Shown here in pieces: positions 24,225-33,159 of a stretch of 39,126 bases of DNA. Position 1 is the first letter of the stretch. Each line of letters starts with the position of its first letter. The notes below the pieces were generated by a model that was not told where the DNA came from, did not search any database, and saw only the letters and a list, made by a program, of their open reading frames with translations. A program made the translations under genes and the position numbers. Origin of the DNA: Gemmatimonadota bacterium (GTDB taxonomy: Bacteria; Gemmatimonadota; Gemmatimonadetes; Gemmatimonadales; GWC2-71-9); the NCBI GenBank assembly GCA_029863245.1, contig JAOTVV010000028.1, positions 1-39,126 of the forward strand. Direction: 5' to 3'.

Positions 24225-25271
24225 TCAGCCGTCCCCGGCGACCACGCAGTCCCTGCCGCGCGCCTTGCCCGCGTACAGGCGGCGGTCGGCGACAGCGATG
24301 AGCTGCTCGGCATCTTCGGCGTCGGCCGGAAACGCTGCGACACCGATTGTCACGGTCAACGCGCCCGCACGGAGCGGCGGTTCGACCTCGGCGCTGCTCG
24401 TCACCACCCCTTCCCGGATCCGTTCGGCCATCGCCCCGGCAACCTCGAGGTCGGTGTGGGGAAGGATCACGGCGAACTCCTCCCCCCCGTAGCGGCAGAT
24501 CACGTCGGCGGCCCGGACGCCACGGGTGAGGATCCCGCTCAGCAACACGAGCACGCGATCGCCCTCCTGATGGCCGATCCTGTCGTTGATCTGCTTGAAG
24601 TGGTCCACGTCGATCAGCAGGAGACTGGTCGGAGCGTCGTAGCGTTTCGATCGCTCCAATTCCACCGGAAGCATCGTGTCGAAGTGGCCGCGGTTGAACA
24701 CCCCCGTGAGCGGGTCGCGCGCCGAGTACTGCTGGAGTTCCTTGATCCTGCGGCGCAACTCGAGCTGGGCAACCACCTGCCGAGATAGCGCCTCGAGTGC
24801 GGCCTGCTGCTCCGGGCTCAGCTCCCGGGGCACCCGATCGATCACGCACAGAGTGCCCATTGCTCGTCCACCCGGCACACGGAGTGGTGCGCCGGCGTAG
24901 AACCGAATCTCCGGATCACCGAGCACGAGCGGGTTGTGGGAAAACCGCTCGTCCTGGGTTGCGTCGTTCACGATCATCGTGCCCTCGGCCACGATGGCAT
25001 GGGCGCAGAAGGCGAGGTCACGATGGGTTTCCGAGGCTTCGAGGCCCACCCGCGACTTGAACCACTGCCGGTCCGAATCGATCAGGCTCACGAGTGCGAT
25101 GGGCGTGTGGCAGATATGCGATGCGAGCAGCGTCAGGTCATCGTAGGCCTGCTCGGGGTCCGTATCGAGAATGTCGTACTGCTCGAGCGCCTTCAGCCGC
25201 TCCGGCTCATCCGGTGGCAGTGGCGGCCGGGGATACGCTCCTGCCGGTCGCTGGGTCCGCTGTGCCGACAT
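24225..25271 (-). CDS. GAF-GGDEF diguanylate cyclase
   Basis: 348 residues. A GAF domain (about 30-172; DILDTDPEQAYDDLTLLA, VSLIDSDRQWFKSRVGL, FYAGAPLRVPGGRAMGTLCVID) joined by a short coiled helix to a GGDEF domain (about 185-345) with DPLTGVFNRG, LLIDVDHFKQIND and the signature GGEEF at 262-266. An RxxD inhibitory site (RAAD, 253-256) sits five residues before the signature, so feedback inhibition by c-di-GMP is expected. It makes c-di-GMP from two GTP in response to a small-molecule or redox signal sensed by GAF. No membrane segment. ATG 25271 has AGGAG 13 bases upstream, slightly far; no better start is in frame. Confidence 0.93.
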   Translation of the reverse strand: MSAQRTQRPAGAYPRPPLPPDEPERLKALEQYDILDTDPEQAYDDLTLLASHICHTPIALVSLIDSDRQWFKSRVGLEASETHRDLAFCAHAIVAEGTMIVNDATQDERFSHNPLVLGDPEIRFYAGAPLRVPGGRAMGTLCVIDRVPRELSPEQQAALEALSRQVVAQLELRRRIKELQQYSARDPLTGVFNRGHFDTMLPVELERSKRYDAPTSLLLIDVDHFKQINDRIGHQEGDRVLVLLSGILTRGVRAADVICRYGGEEFAVILPHTDLEVAGAMAERIREGVVTSSAEVEPPLRAGALTVTIGVAAFPADAEDAEQLIAVADRRLYAGKARGRDCVVAGDG

Positions 25272-25347
25272 TAGGCGCCGGTGCTCCTGGCGGTGGCCAT
25301 CTGATTCCCCTCGATTTCCACATGGGATGGGAGAATCTAAAGAATAG

Positions 25348-25394
25348 GGAGTGGCTATGCACGGGGCCAGCACCCGGAACCACACCGCCACTCC
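25348..25394 (-). terminator. stem-loop after mgtE
   Basis: Eight-base perfect arms GGAGTGGC / GCCACTCC with a 31-base GC-rich loop that can fold further, starting five bases after the mgtE stop. On the minus strand it is followed by CTATTCTTT. Probably ends the mgtE transcript. Confidence 0.5.
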
Positions 25395-25399
25395 GTGGA

Positions 25400-26761
25400 T
25401 CAGGTGAGCAGCGGCAGCATCGCCGATGCGAAACTCAGGACCAGAAAGAACCCCACCATATCGGTGACGGTCGTGAGGATCGGACCCGACGCCAGGGCCG
25501 GGTCGTGCTTGAGACCCCGGAGCACCAATGGGATGAGCCCGCCGAGCAGGACGGCGATGATGGTGTTGAGCGCCAAGGCGGTGCCGACCACGAGTCCGAG
25601 GACGAGGTTTCCCTTCCAGAGCACCGCCACCGCCCCGAGCAGGACACCAAGCACCAGCCCGTTCAGAATGCCAACAGCCCCCTCCTTGAATGCCACGCGC
25701 ACGAACTCGTGCGGTTTGACCAAACCAAGGGCCAGTTCGCGGATACTGACGGCGACGGCTTGGTTGCCGGAGCATCCGCTCATGTCGGAGATGATGGGCA
25801 GGAAGACCGCCAAGGCGATGACCGCTGCCAGCGTGTCTTGATACATGGCGATCACGCTGGCCGCGATGACGTTGAGCACGATGTTGATGGAGAGCCAGGA
25901 CAGACGGCGGCGCGACCGGTGGCCAAGAGGCATGGTTCGCAGCTCTTCGCCGATGAGGCCGGTTACGGCGAGGAATGCCTCCGTCGCCTGCTCGCCGAGC
26001 GCGGTGAGCACCGCGGCGCGACGCACCACGCCCATGAGTTGCCCGGCGGCGTTCGTGACAGGCACCCCTACGAAGGCGTGGTCGTCGAACACCTGCTTCA
26101 GGTCGGTCAGGCCCGCGTTGTCCGGGACGCTTAACGGATCCCGCATCATGATCGCGCCCACGGTCTGCGTCGTCCGTGCCAGGAGCAAGTCACGAAGCCG
26201 TAGCACGCCGGCGAGTCGCCGTTCGGCGTCGGTGACGTAGGCGTACTGGATGTCGTAGTCCGAGTACCGTTCACCGTGGGCACGCATGTCCTCCACCACG
26301 TCCCCCACCGTGAGATGTTCCGCAAACGACAGGTACTCGGTGATCATCACCCCGCCCGCCGTGTCCTCCGGATACTGAAGCAACCGGCGCGCGTCGTCGG
26401 CCTGCTCGACCGGCATGGCGTCCAGGATCGCGGCCGCGTCGGCGCTCTCCAGATCGGCGAGCAGGTCGACCCGGTCGGCACTCGGGATCTCCTCGAGGAT
26501 GGCTGCCGCATTGGCGGCCGTCAGCTCCTCGATGATTTCCACGGCCTGGGCACTGGACAGGTGCTCGATGAGGTCGGCTGACAGCTGGGGACCGAGGAGA
26601 TCGAGCAGCGATCGTTGATCGTCTTCGGAGAGGCGGGACAGCGTGCGGGCCACCTCCCCGGCCGGCAGATCGTGCAGGTATCGCTCGGCGGATGCCGCAT
26701 CGCGAACGGCGATCAGGGCAGCCAGCTGCTCCCACGGCGCTGCGGACACGTGATCGGTCAC
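25400..26761 (-). CDS. mgtE: MgtE-type magnesium channel/transporter
   Basis: 453 residues. The N-terminal superhelical domain of short helical repeats (about 1-130, with SSAQAVEIIEEL, AILEEIPSADRVDLLADL) is followed by two CBS domains (about 140-260; VGAIMMRDPLSVPDN), then five membrane helices from about 285 (INIVLNVIAASVIAM, FLPIISDMSGCSGNQAV, TDMVGFFLVLSFASAML). The pore segment SGCSGNQAVAVSIRELALG and terminal helix are normal. It lets Mg2+ enter, gated by Mg2+ bound between the N and CBS domains. The start is GTG 26761 with GAGGAG nine bases upstream. No riboswitch-like leader is obvious in the 159 bp upstream. Confidence 0.95.
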   Translation of the reverse strand: MTDHVSAAPWEQLAALIAVRDAASAERYLHDLPAGEVARTLSRLSEDDQRSLLDLLGPQLSADLIEHLSSAQAVEIIEELTAANAAAILEEIPSADRVDLLADLESADAAAILDAMPVEQADDARRLLQYPEDTAGGVMITEYLSFAEHLTVGDVVEDMRAHGERYSDYDIQYAYVTDAERRLAGVLRLRDLLLARTTQTVGAIMMRDPLSVPDNAGLTDLKQVFDDHAFVGVPVTNAAGQLMGVVRRAAVLTALGEQATEAFLAVTGLIGEELRTMPLGHRSRRRLSWLSINIVLNVIAASVIAMYQDTLAAVIALAVFLPIISDMSGCSGNQAVAVSIRELALGLVKPHEFVRVAFKEGAVGILNGLVLGVLLGAVAVLWKGNLVLGLVVGTALALNTIIAVLLGGLIPLVLRGLKHDPALASGPILTTVTDMVGFFLVLSFASAMLPLLT

Positions 26762-26901
26762 TGACGGATGCTCCTCGCGGATTGTGCTACGGGTAGGGTG
26801 CTACCTCGACCCGCGCCGGACGGCACCACGGATTGTACTGCCGGCCCTGCCTCAGACGGAAGCAGGTGGCGCGTCGAGTAGCGTGATGAGAAAGCGGGCC
26901 T

Positions 26902-26923
26902 GGCGCCTAGCCCCAGGCGCCTA
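26902..26923 (-). repeat. direct/inverted repeat GGCGCCTAG at the amidohydrolase stop
   Basis: GGCGCCTAG occurs twice, five bases apart, and forms a 7-base stem (GGCGCCT / AGGCGCC) with a six-base loop. The right arm runs into the stop codon of the minus-strand amidohydrolase, so the structure begins at the very end of the coding sequence. Possibly a weak terminator. Confidence 0.4.
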
Positions 26924-28645
26924 GTTCCCTTCTCTCGCGTACATCACGATCCCACCAACGATCGTGTAGTCCACGGTCGTGGTCGGGATCTCGTCTTCCG
27001 GAATCGTGAGGATGTCTTTCGACAGCACCGTGATGTCGGCCAGCTTCCCGGGTGTGAGTGAGCCCTTGATGGACTCTTCGAATGCGGCCAAGGCGTTGCT
27101 GCTCGTGTAGCTCTGGAGAGCTTCCATCCGGCTCAATCGCTGCTCGGGAAAGAACACGCTGCCGTCCTTCAGCTTGCGGGAGACCGTGGCGTAGTACGAC
27201 GCGATCGGATCCACGTCTTCGACCGGGGCATCAGTCCCGTTGGTGACTATCGCCCCCGAGTCCCAGAGCGACCGCCACACGTAGGCGCCCTCTCGCGACC
27301 GCTGCTCGCCGAGTCGCGGGATCACCCAGGGACCGTCGGACGTGGCGTGTATCCCCTGCATCGCTGCGATCACCCCGAGCTGCCCGAACCGCGGGATGTC
27401 GTTGGGATGGAGGTGCTGCGCATGCTCGATGCGCCAGCGGAGATCCCTCTTGTCGGGCGCCGTCCCGAATGCGCGCTCGTACACGTTCAGCACCTCGCGA
27501 TTGGCCCGATCGCCGATGGCGTGCACGCAGAGCTGATAGTCGTGTTGCAGGGCGAGTCGCGCTGTCTCGTTGAGGGCATCGATCGGGCTCGTGTTCAGGC
27601 CCCGGCTCGTCGGCAAGTCGGTGTACGGCTCGAGCAGCCAGGCGCCGTGCGGGCCCAGTGCACCGTCCACCGACACCTTGATGGCCCTCACGGTGAGCCG
27701 GTGGTCGCCGTAGTCGACCGTGCGTGCCGCGGCAAGCCCATCGGCGAGACGCTGGTTGGGCGCCCGGATCATGGCCCACATGCGCACACCCATGCTCCCG
27801 TCGTCCACCATCGCTCTGTAGAGGTCGAGCGTGGCGAACCCGACCCCGGCATCCTGAAAACTCGTTATGCCTTTCGACAGCACCTCCTCGATGGCCATCT
27901 CCGCCTGGCGGCGAGTGTCGGGTGGAGCCGCGTTCGCCGCCGCCGGACCAAGGAGTCCCTGGGCAGTCTCGCGGAACGCGCCAATGGGATTCCCGTCGGC
28001 GTCCCGCACAATCTCACCACCCGGCGGATCGGGAGTGCTCCGAGTGATGCCGGCCATCTGCATCGCCTTCGCGTTGGCGAACGCGGCGTGGCCGCTCGCG
28101 TGCCGCAAGATCACCGGGTTGTTCGGCGAGACCGCGCTCAAGGTGCGGTGGGTAGGCAGGCCGTCCACGTTGCCCGGCGGCGCCCGGTCCCATTTCTCCT
28201 GATGCCACCCTCGTCCTTGGATGAGCGCGCCAGCCGGTGCATCCGAGGCGGCGTCGGCCACCATGGCGACGATCTCGTCCCAGTTGGCCACGTGCATCAG
28301 ATCGAGCTGCATCTTGGCGCTGCCGATGCCCAGGAAGTGCCCGTGCCCCTCGATGAACCCGGGAATCGCCAGCCGGCCGGCCAGATCGATGACCTCGGTC
28401 TCGCGACCGATGTAGCGCGACATCTCCCGGTCGCTCCCCACGGCGAGGATCGTATCGCCCAGCACCGCGATGGCCTCGCCGTCGGGTGTGGCGGGATCGA
28501 CCGAGACCACCTTCCCGTTCCGGAGCACGAGATCGGCGGCAATCTCGGGCTCGGCGGTGCACGCCGCGACCAGGGTGGCCAAGCCGAACACGATGCCGAG
28601 AGAGAGCGGCCGGTGGCGCAATCGAGTCACGGAGGTTCGACGCAT
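26921..28645 (-). CDS. YtcJ-like amidohydrolase (amidohydrolase 3), lipoprotein
   Basis: 574 residues. Signal with lipobox LVAACT, Cys29, so membrane-tethered. Amidohydrolase fold: beta-sandwich opening ADLVLRNGKVVSVD, metal motif GFIEGHGHFLGIG, AIKVSVDGALGPHGAW (Lys region), CVHAIGDRANREVL and RIEHAQH with the later His residues, TNGTDAPVEDVDPIASY with the catalytic Asp, and the terminal GSLTPGKLADITVLS. It probably hydrolyses an amide or carbamoyl bond of an unknown substrate outside the cytoplasm. Start ATG 28645 is supported by AAGGA upstream. No partner gene adjoins it directly (164 bp to the next). Confidence 0.92.
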   Translation of the reverse strand: MRRTSVTRLRHRPLSLGIVFGLATLVAACTAEPEIAADLVLRNGKVVSVDPATPDGEAIAVLGDTILAVGSDREMSRYIGRETEVIDLAGRLAIPGFIEGHGHFLGIGSAKMQLDLMHVANWDEIVAMVADAASDAPAGALIQGRGWHQEKWDRAPPGNVDGLPTHRTLSAVSPNNPVILRHASGHAAFANAKAMQMAGITRSTPDPPGGEIVRDADGNPIGAFRETAQGLLGPAAANAAPPDTRRQAEMAIEEVLSKGITSFQDAGVGFATLDLYRAMVDDGSMGVRMWAMIRAPNQRLADGLAAARTVDYGDHRLTVRAIKVSVDGALGPHGAWLLEPYTDLPTSRGLNTSPIDALNETARLALQHDYQLCVHAIGDRANREVLNVYERAFGTAPDKRDLRWRIEHAQHLHPNDIPRFGQLGVIAAMQGIHATSDGPWVIPRLGEQRSREGAYVWRSLWDSGAIVTNGTDAPVEDVDPIASYYATVSRKLKDGSVFFPEQRLSRMEALQSYTSSNALAAFEESIKGSLTPGKLADITVLSKDILTIPEDEIPTTTVDYTIVGGIVMYAREGN

Positions 28646-28751
28646 GGGATCGTCCTTGCTCTGAGTAGCGCTTCGCCCCTAACGGCAACCTTCAACTGCA
28701 GCTTTAACAGCCTCCAACGCGACGCGAGTAGCAGCGTCGGCTACGCTGAGA

Positions 28752-28775
28752 AGCCCACGAGGGGTTCGTCGGGCT
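28752..28775 (-). terminator. hairpin after the duplicated-domain protein gene
   Basis: AGCCCACGA / TCGTCGGGCT forms a stem with one bulged base and a five-base loop, 35 bases after the stop of the minus-strand gene; TTCTC follows on that strand. A T-rich GGGGTTTTC on the other side gives it bidirectional character. Confidence 0.5.
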
Positions 28776-28809
28776 GGGGTTTTCGGTGCGCGTGCCCGCT
28801 AGACCGATC

Positions 28810-29568
28810 CTAGTTGCCTCCGGCGGGGAGGACCACCGTCCAGATGACGTCGTCGTGCGCCTGGATCATGCTGGAGAACCGCTCCCACCCGTCGGCATCG
28901 GCCGTGAGCTCCGACATGAAGCGGCCGAAGTGGTCGTCCATGTCGTCCCACTCCTCGAACAGGTACAACACCTTCCAGTTGTAGCGCCCGCCGGTGTTGT
29001 GGCTCTGGACGACCCAGCCATCCAAGATCCCGTCCTCCATCGACTGCTTCAGGACCGGGGCAACGGTCTCGCGCCAGCGCTCGATCCACTCCTCCAGGTA
29101 GGCGAAGCTGATCTGGAACCGAGAGTCGTACATGTATTGGGGGGTCACCCCGTCGGGCACGTGCACTTCGTCGATGTTCCACACCTCGTCGAAATGCGCT
29201 TGGATCATCCTGCTGCCACGGGCCATCACTTCCGGAGCGCGCCGCTGCACGCGTCCGAGGTATTCGCTCCAAAACCGGTCGAACTTGGACCAGTCCGTTG
29301 CGCGCACCGCGAGGCGCCAGTTGTACTCCACACCCGTTTGGTGTTGCCACACCCCCCAGCCGGTGATCACCCCTTCGTCCTGGAGCTCTTGCAGGACCGG
29401 TGCCGAGTATTGGTGGTAGTCGGCGATCCAGTCGTCGAGGTCGACGTAGGCAATCTGGTAGTAGGCCACGTAGACCAGCTCGCGCGACGGTGCTTCGGTC
29501 TGCTGCGCGGTGAGCGGGGCTACCGTGAGCAGCAGGGCGCACGCGACGCTCGTGAGGAGACGGGGCAT
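28810..29568 (-). CDS. exported protein with two tandem alpha/beta-barrel-like (ABM/NIPSNAP-type) domains
   Basis: 252 residues. ATG 29568 has GGAGG six bases upstream; signal peptide LLTSVACALLLTVAPLTAQ. The mature part is an internal duplication: about residues 33-110 (VAYYQIAYVDLDDWIADYHQ, VLQELQDEGVITGWGVWQHQ, EYNWRLAV) and about 150-225 (FQISFAYLEEWIERWRE, VLKQSMEDGILDGWVVQSHN, RYNWKVLY), each with a strand-helix-GWxVxxHxTG-YNW pattern. The fold resembles dimeric ferredoxin-like barrels of the ABM/NIPSNAP type; here two copies could make one intramolecular barrel. Enzyme activity is unknown. Next to the DUF1080 gene, same strand, 141 bp away. Confidence 0.65.
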   Translation of the reverse strand: MPRLLTSVACALLLTVAPLTAQQTEAPSRELVYVAYYQIAYVDLDDWIADYHQYSAPVLQELQDEGVITGWGVWQHQTGVEYNWRLAVRATDWSKFDRFWSEYLGRVQRRAPEVMARGSRMIQAHFDEVWNIDEVHVPDGVTPQYMYDSRFQISFAYLEEWIERWRETVAPVLKQSMEDGILDGWVVQSHNTGGRYNWKVLYLFEEWDDMDDHFGRFMSELTADADGWERFSSMIQAHDDVIWTVVLPAGGN

Positions 29569-29709
29569 GGAGTCCTCCGAGAGGTGTGGAGATGTCCAAT
29601 GGTACGAGCGGCACACCGGCGGAACAACCCTTGGGTGGAGCATCACGCCTCTCCGTGACGTTCCCGACGCGGTCGCCGCTGCTGCTGGCAACCGCGGCGG
29701 GATTTCGCC

Positions 29710-30360
29710 CTACGGCAGCTCTTTCACATAGATATTGCGGAAATACACCGGGCTCCGGTCATCGTGGTTCTGCAAGCCGATGTAGCCGCGGGGCGCGAAG
29801 TCCCGGACCTTGCCGCGCGGCTCCGCCTGCCAGTCGAGCACCCGCTTCCCGTTCAGCTCCACGATGATGCGGCTCCCCCGAAACGTGATGCGATATCGGT
29901 TCCACTCCCCCGACGGCTTCGACGCCCGGTCGGTCGGGGCCTCCGCATCATAGGCGGCCGCCGTCTGGTGAACGCCCTCTTCTCCATCGTTGATCTGGAT
30001 CTCGAAGCTGTGGAAGATGTAGTCGTCGCTCGTGGGCACCCCGGGGACGCGCAGGAACACCCCCGAATTCGTGTGCTCGTCCGCACACTTGAACTCGAGG
30101 TCCAGCACGAAATCCCCGTACTCCTTCGCGGCATACCAGAACAGGCCCATCCCACCGTGTGAGGTGAGCACTCCCGTCTCGGGATCGAGGTCGAAGTACC
30201 CGGGACCATAGTGGTTCCAGCCGTGCGTGGAGTATCGCCCATTGCTCTCGACCAGGATCTGCTCGAAGCCTTCACGGTCCTGGGCGTTGCCCGGTTCGCA
30301 GGCCACCACGGCAGCCACGCCCAACGCCACGCCGATCCCGAAGCAGTGTGTTCGATTCAT
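29710..30360 (-). CDS. DUF1080 (3-keto-disaccharide hydrolase family) lipoprotein
   Basis: 216 residues. Signal peptide with lipobox VAAVVAC, Cys21. A concanavalin-like beta-sandwich of the DUF1080/PF06439 family: GLFWYAAKEYGDFVLDLEFK, NSGVFLRVPG, FEIQINDGEEG, PSGEWNRYRITFRG, IIVELNGKRVLDW and GYIGLQNHDDRSPVYFRNIYV. Characterised members cleave 3-keto-disaccharides made by oxidation at C3 of a sugar unit. Its ATG overlaps the stop of the upstream Gfo/Idh/MocA gene by four bases (ATGA), a coupling that supports a shared pathway: oxidise, then hydrolyse. It should act in the periplasm or on the cell surface. Confidence 0.9.
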   Translation of the reverse strand: MNRTHCFGIGVALGVAAVVACEPGNAQDREGFEQILVESNGRYSTHGWNHYGPGYFDLDPETGVLTSHGGMGLFWYAAKEYGDFVLDLEFKCADEHTNSGVFLRVPGVPTSDDYIFHSFEIQINDGEEGVHQTAAAYDAEAPTDRASKPSGEWNRYRITFRGSRIIVELNGKRVLDWQAEPRGKVRDFAPRGYIGLQNHDDRSPVYFRNIYVKELP

Positions 30361-31607
30361 GTGACCCTCGGATTCCAGGTGCCCCGCGCCACCGTGGGCA
30401 CGAACGACTCGAGTCCGGGCGGTGGGAACGGAATGGTCTTTTCCTGCTCGGCGCTCATATACGCCGCCATGAGCAACTCGGTCACGCTGACGCCGTCGGC
30501 GAACGTCTCCTCCGGCCGACGGCCGGCGAGGAACGCCTCCACCATGTGCCGGTTCTCGCCCACGTAACCGTACTCACTCTCTTCATCGCTCACGATCGGC
30601 ATGAGACCAACCTCGGCGTTCTGCTTCTCCACGAGGTCCTCACCGGCCTCTCCCACAACCTTCCGGCTGAAGAAGACCTTGGGGCCAGCGTCGAGTGAGT
30701 TCACCGACAGAGAGTACTCGGGGCCCAGCAGTTCCATGCTGAGCCGTAGGCCTGCGCCAACGTAGCACCACGACGTCGTCGCCTCAACGATGCGCGGGCT
30801 GCCGTCAGCGTCGCGGTATTCCACCAGTGCGCGCGCAAAATCCTCCGACGGCCGCTTCAGGTAATCAAGCTTCCCACCGCTGGTCTCGGCGAGAATTTCC
30901 GCGTAATGCGGCCGCTGCCACTTGAGGCAGGACGTGTGTGCCGTGACTTTGACCGGCGTGAGCGCGCTGCGTGGCGCGCCAGGAGGCGTCAGGAGGAACC
31001 GCCCCACCTCCACCGAATGGCACATCATGTCGTTGAGCACGCCGCCCCCCTGAAGCTCACCTTCCCAGAACCACGGCATGTGCGGGCCGCTGTGCTCCTC
31101 GGCCGCGCGAGCGATGTACGGTGGCCCCGTGAGCGCCGCGCCCCGAGTCCAGACGATATCCTTGCCCCGCACCACGCCCGGTGAAAACAACTGGTCTTCG
31201 AGATAGCCGTCCAACAGCCCCACTCTCGCGACCAGCTCCAGCATTCGGCGGGCTTCCGCGGCGTTTCGCCCCAGCGGCTTCTCGCAGGCCACGCCGATCA
31301 ACGTGCCCTTCCCCGTCTCGATCGCGTGGACGATCTCCTCCATCATCTCGACGCGAGTGAAGTTGGGCGCGCAGATCCACAGGGCATCGATTGCGGGGTC
31401 GGCAACCATGGCCGTCACCGAGTCGAATGCCATGGCGTCGCCCACCCCCAGTCGGCGCGCGAGGGCAGCCGCCTCTTCGGCCGTTTGCCGGCGTCGACTC
31501 ACCACACCGCGGATGTCCGCATGCCGCACACCGACGAATGAGCGGATGTGGAATCGCGCCATGAACCCGCCACCGATCACACCAATACCGAGCCGCCGAG
31601 CCGCCAT
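30357..31607 (-). CDS. Gfo/Idh/MocA family oxidoreductase
   Basis: 416 residues. ATG 31607 starts AARRLGIGVIGGGFMARFH, the Rossmann dinucleotide motif GxGGGFMA. The usual EKPLGRNAAEARRM (Lys of the EKP motif) and the substrate domain with GGGVLNDMMCHSVEVGRFLL follow (the latter supplying Asp/His catalytic residues). No signal peptide, so cytosolic. It should oxidise a sugar or keto-sugar with NAD(P). The stop is coupled to the DUF1080 start, which points to keto-glycoside metabolism, though one enzyme is in the cytosol and the other outside. 187 bp separate it from the MFS gene; I see nothing recognisable there. Confidence 0.93.
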   Translation of the reverse strand: MAARRLGIGVIGGGFMARFHIRSFVGVRHADIRGVVSRRRQTAEEAAALARRLGVGDAMAFDSVTAMVADPAIDALWICAPNFTRVEMMEEIVHAIETGKGTLIGVACEKPLGRNAAEARRMLELVARVGLLDGYLEDQLFSPGVVRGKDIVWTRGAALTGPPYIARAAEEHSGPHMPWFWEGELQGGGVLNDMMCHSVEVGRFLLTPPGAPRSALTPVKVTAHTSCLKWQRPHYAEILAETSGGKLDYLKRPSEDFARALVEYRDADGSPRIVEATTSWCYVGAGLRLSMELLGPEYSLSVNSLDAGPKVFFSRKVVGEAGEDLVEKQNAEVGLMPIVSDEESEYGYVGENRHMVEAFLAGRRPEETFADGVSVTELLMAAYMSAEQEKTIPFPPPGLESFVPTVARGTWNPRVT

Positions 31608-31794
31608 GGCGGACGCCCCCCTACCCTGATGCCGCCTCTTCGCTGCGTGTGCCATTCGCTACGCCGCCACCTGGGCACGGGCTCGTTCCGGAAGGACAAC
31701 AAGGATGCCACCGCACACGCCACGGGCAGCGCTAACGGCACCAAAGGCGCGGAGGTCCAAATGGTCTCGCCAGCGACAGTGAACACGGCGCATG

Positions 31795-33045
31795 CTACCC
31801 GGCCTTGTCGCCCGTGGCTTCGGCCCTGGGCCGATCGACCCGGTCGTTGAAGAGCAGGGCAAAGCCCACCATGATCACGGCCGCAAACGCCGCCGGGACG
31901 AACCAGAATTGCTGCCACTGGCCGAGCGTCAGCGCGCCAGCATCGCCCAGGAAGGCGTTGAAGAGGTTGCCCGCCGCCTGAGCGCCGATCAGCATTCCCA
32001 GCCCGTAGGTGACCAGCACCAGCATGCCCTGCGCCTGGCCGCGAATCGCGGCCGTCGACTTCTTGTCGACATAGATTTGGCCGGTGACGAAAAAGAAGTC
32101 GTAGCAGATTCCGTGCAGCAGGATGCCCACGATGATCATCCAAAAGACTCCACTTGGTGCCGCCAGGGCAAAGAACACGTAGCGCAGAGCCCACGCCCCC
32201 ATGCCGGCCACGAGCATCCACTTCACGCCAAGGCGAATGAAGAACACCGGCATCAGGAGCATGAAGATCACCTCGGACATCTGCCCGAGCGTCTGCGTGC
32301 CCGCAATGTTCTGGAACCCCGTCGCCTCGAGAAAGAGCTGCGTGAAGTTGTAGTACGCGGCTAGCGGGATCGAGATGAGCAGCGAGGCGCCGAGGAAGAC
32401 GTAGAACGGTCTGCTGCCCAGTGCCTTCAGCGCGTCGAGCCCGAGGATACTGCGGACTGAGACCCTTTCTCCAACGGCCGGAGGCGGCGTGTGTGGCAAC
32501 GAGAAACTGTAGAGACCCAACACGAGACTCGTCACAGCTGCTGTGTAGAGCGGCAGCGGCGTCTGCTCGGGCAGACTCCCGCCCGTCACGAACATCCTGA
32601 GCACCAAGCTGACAAAGAGACCGGCAACGATCCAGCCAATCGTGCCGAACACCCGGATGAGTGGAAACTGCTTCTCCTGGTCGGCGATGTGGTGAAACGC
32701 GAGCGAGTTCGCCAGGCCGAGTGTCGGCATGAAGCAGAGGTTGTAGAGCAGAAGCAGCAGCACGAACACCACCGGTGCGCCGCTGAATTGCGGGACGGTC
32801 AACAACACCAGGCCGCCGAGGATGTGTAACACCCCCAGCACCTTCTCAGTCGAGAAGTAGCGATCGGCCACCAGCCCGAGAAAGAACGGCGCCGCAATGG
32901 CCGCGATTGGATTGACGGTGAAGGGCCAGTGCGTCAGGCCGCCCATGCCCTCGGCCGTCATGTACACGGCGATAGACGTGTACCACGCCCCCCAGACGAA
33001 GAACTGGAGGAACATCATGATCCCGAGTCGGGTCTTTGTGCCCAC
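31795..33045 (-). CDS. MFS transporter, nucleoside:H+ symporter type
   Basis: 416 residues, twelve hydrophobic segments. LGIMMFLQFFVWGAWYTSIAV, AAIAAPFFLGLVADRYFSTEKVLG, FVLLLLLYNLCFMPTLGLANSLAFHHI and GLFTRSA-free C-half with TLGQMSEVIFMLLMPVFF match the Nuc_H_symport family (NupG/XapB relatives). Family members import nucleosides with protons, but genes next to sugar oxidoreductases in this family are often inferred to carry sugars or sugar derivatives, so the substrate is left open. Start ATG 33045. The upstream gap of 114 bp is filled by the octamer array of site D. Confidence 0.85.
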   Translation of the reverse strand: MGTKTRLGIMMFLQFFVWGAWYTSIAVYMTAEGMGGLTHWPFTVNPIAAIAAPFFLGLVADRYFSTEKVLGVLHILGGLVLLTVPQFSGAPVVFVLLLLLYNLCFMPTLGLANSLAFHHIADQEKQFPLIRVFGTIGWIVAGLFVSLVLRMFVTGGSLPEQTPLPLYTAAVTSLVLGLYSFSLPHTPPPAVGERVSVRSILGLDALKALGSRPFYVFLGASLLISIPLAAYYNFTQLFLEATGFQNIAGTQTLGQMSEVIFMLLMPVFFIRLGVKWMLVAGMGAWALRYVFFALAAPSGVFWMIIVGILLHGICYDFFFVTGQIYVDKKSTAAIRGQAQGMLVLVTYGLGMLIGAQAAGNLFNAFLGDAGALTLGQWQQFWFVPAAFAAVIMVGFALLFNDRVDRPRAEATGDKAG

Positions 33046-33057
33046 GGACGCTGCTCC

Positions 33058-33154
33058 TAGGCGGTTAAGGGGTTAGGCGGTAAGACGGTTAAGCGGTTAG
33101 GCGGTAAGACGGTGGGACGCGACAACCGCCCAACCGCCTAACCGCCCAACCGCC
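33058..33154. repeat. octamer inverted array, site D
   Basis: Seven 8-bp units of type TAGGCGGT / AAGACGGT / TAAGCGGT (33058-33113), an 11-base loop, then three and a half complementary units ACCGCCCA / ACCGCCTA (33125-33154). The arms can pair into a long hairpin of about 30 bp. It lies five bases after the stop of the Tat-targeted oxidoreductase and fills the gap to the MFS gene. G-rich on the mRNA strand; unlike sites A-C the unit is eight bases. Confidence 0.85.
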
Positions 33155-33159
33155 ATTAC

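Noticed and set aside
23131..24492. 453-codon open frame over the MBL-fold gene
   Set aside because: Frame-shifted shadow; starts within the operator region and lacks any motif.
31608..31794. Possible small membrane peptide between the MFS and Gfo/Idh/MocA genes
   Set aside because: A minus-strand frame has a short hydrophobic stretch, but no ribosome site, no proper start and no recognisable similarity.
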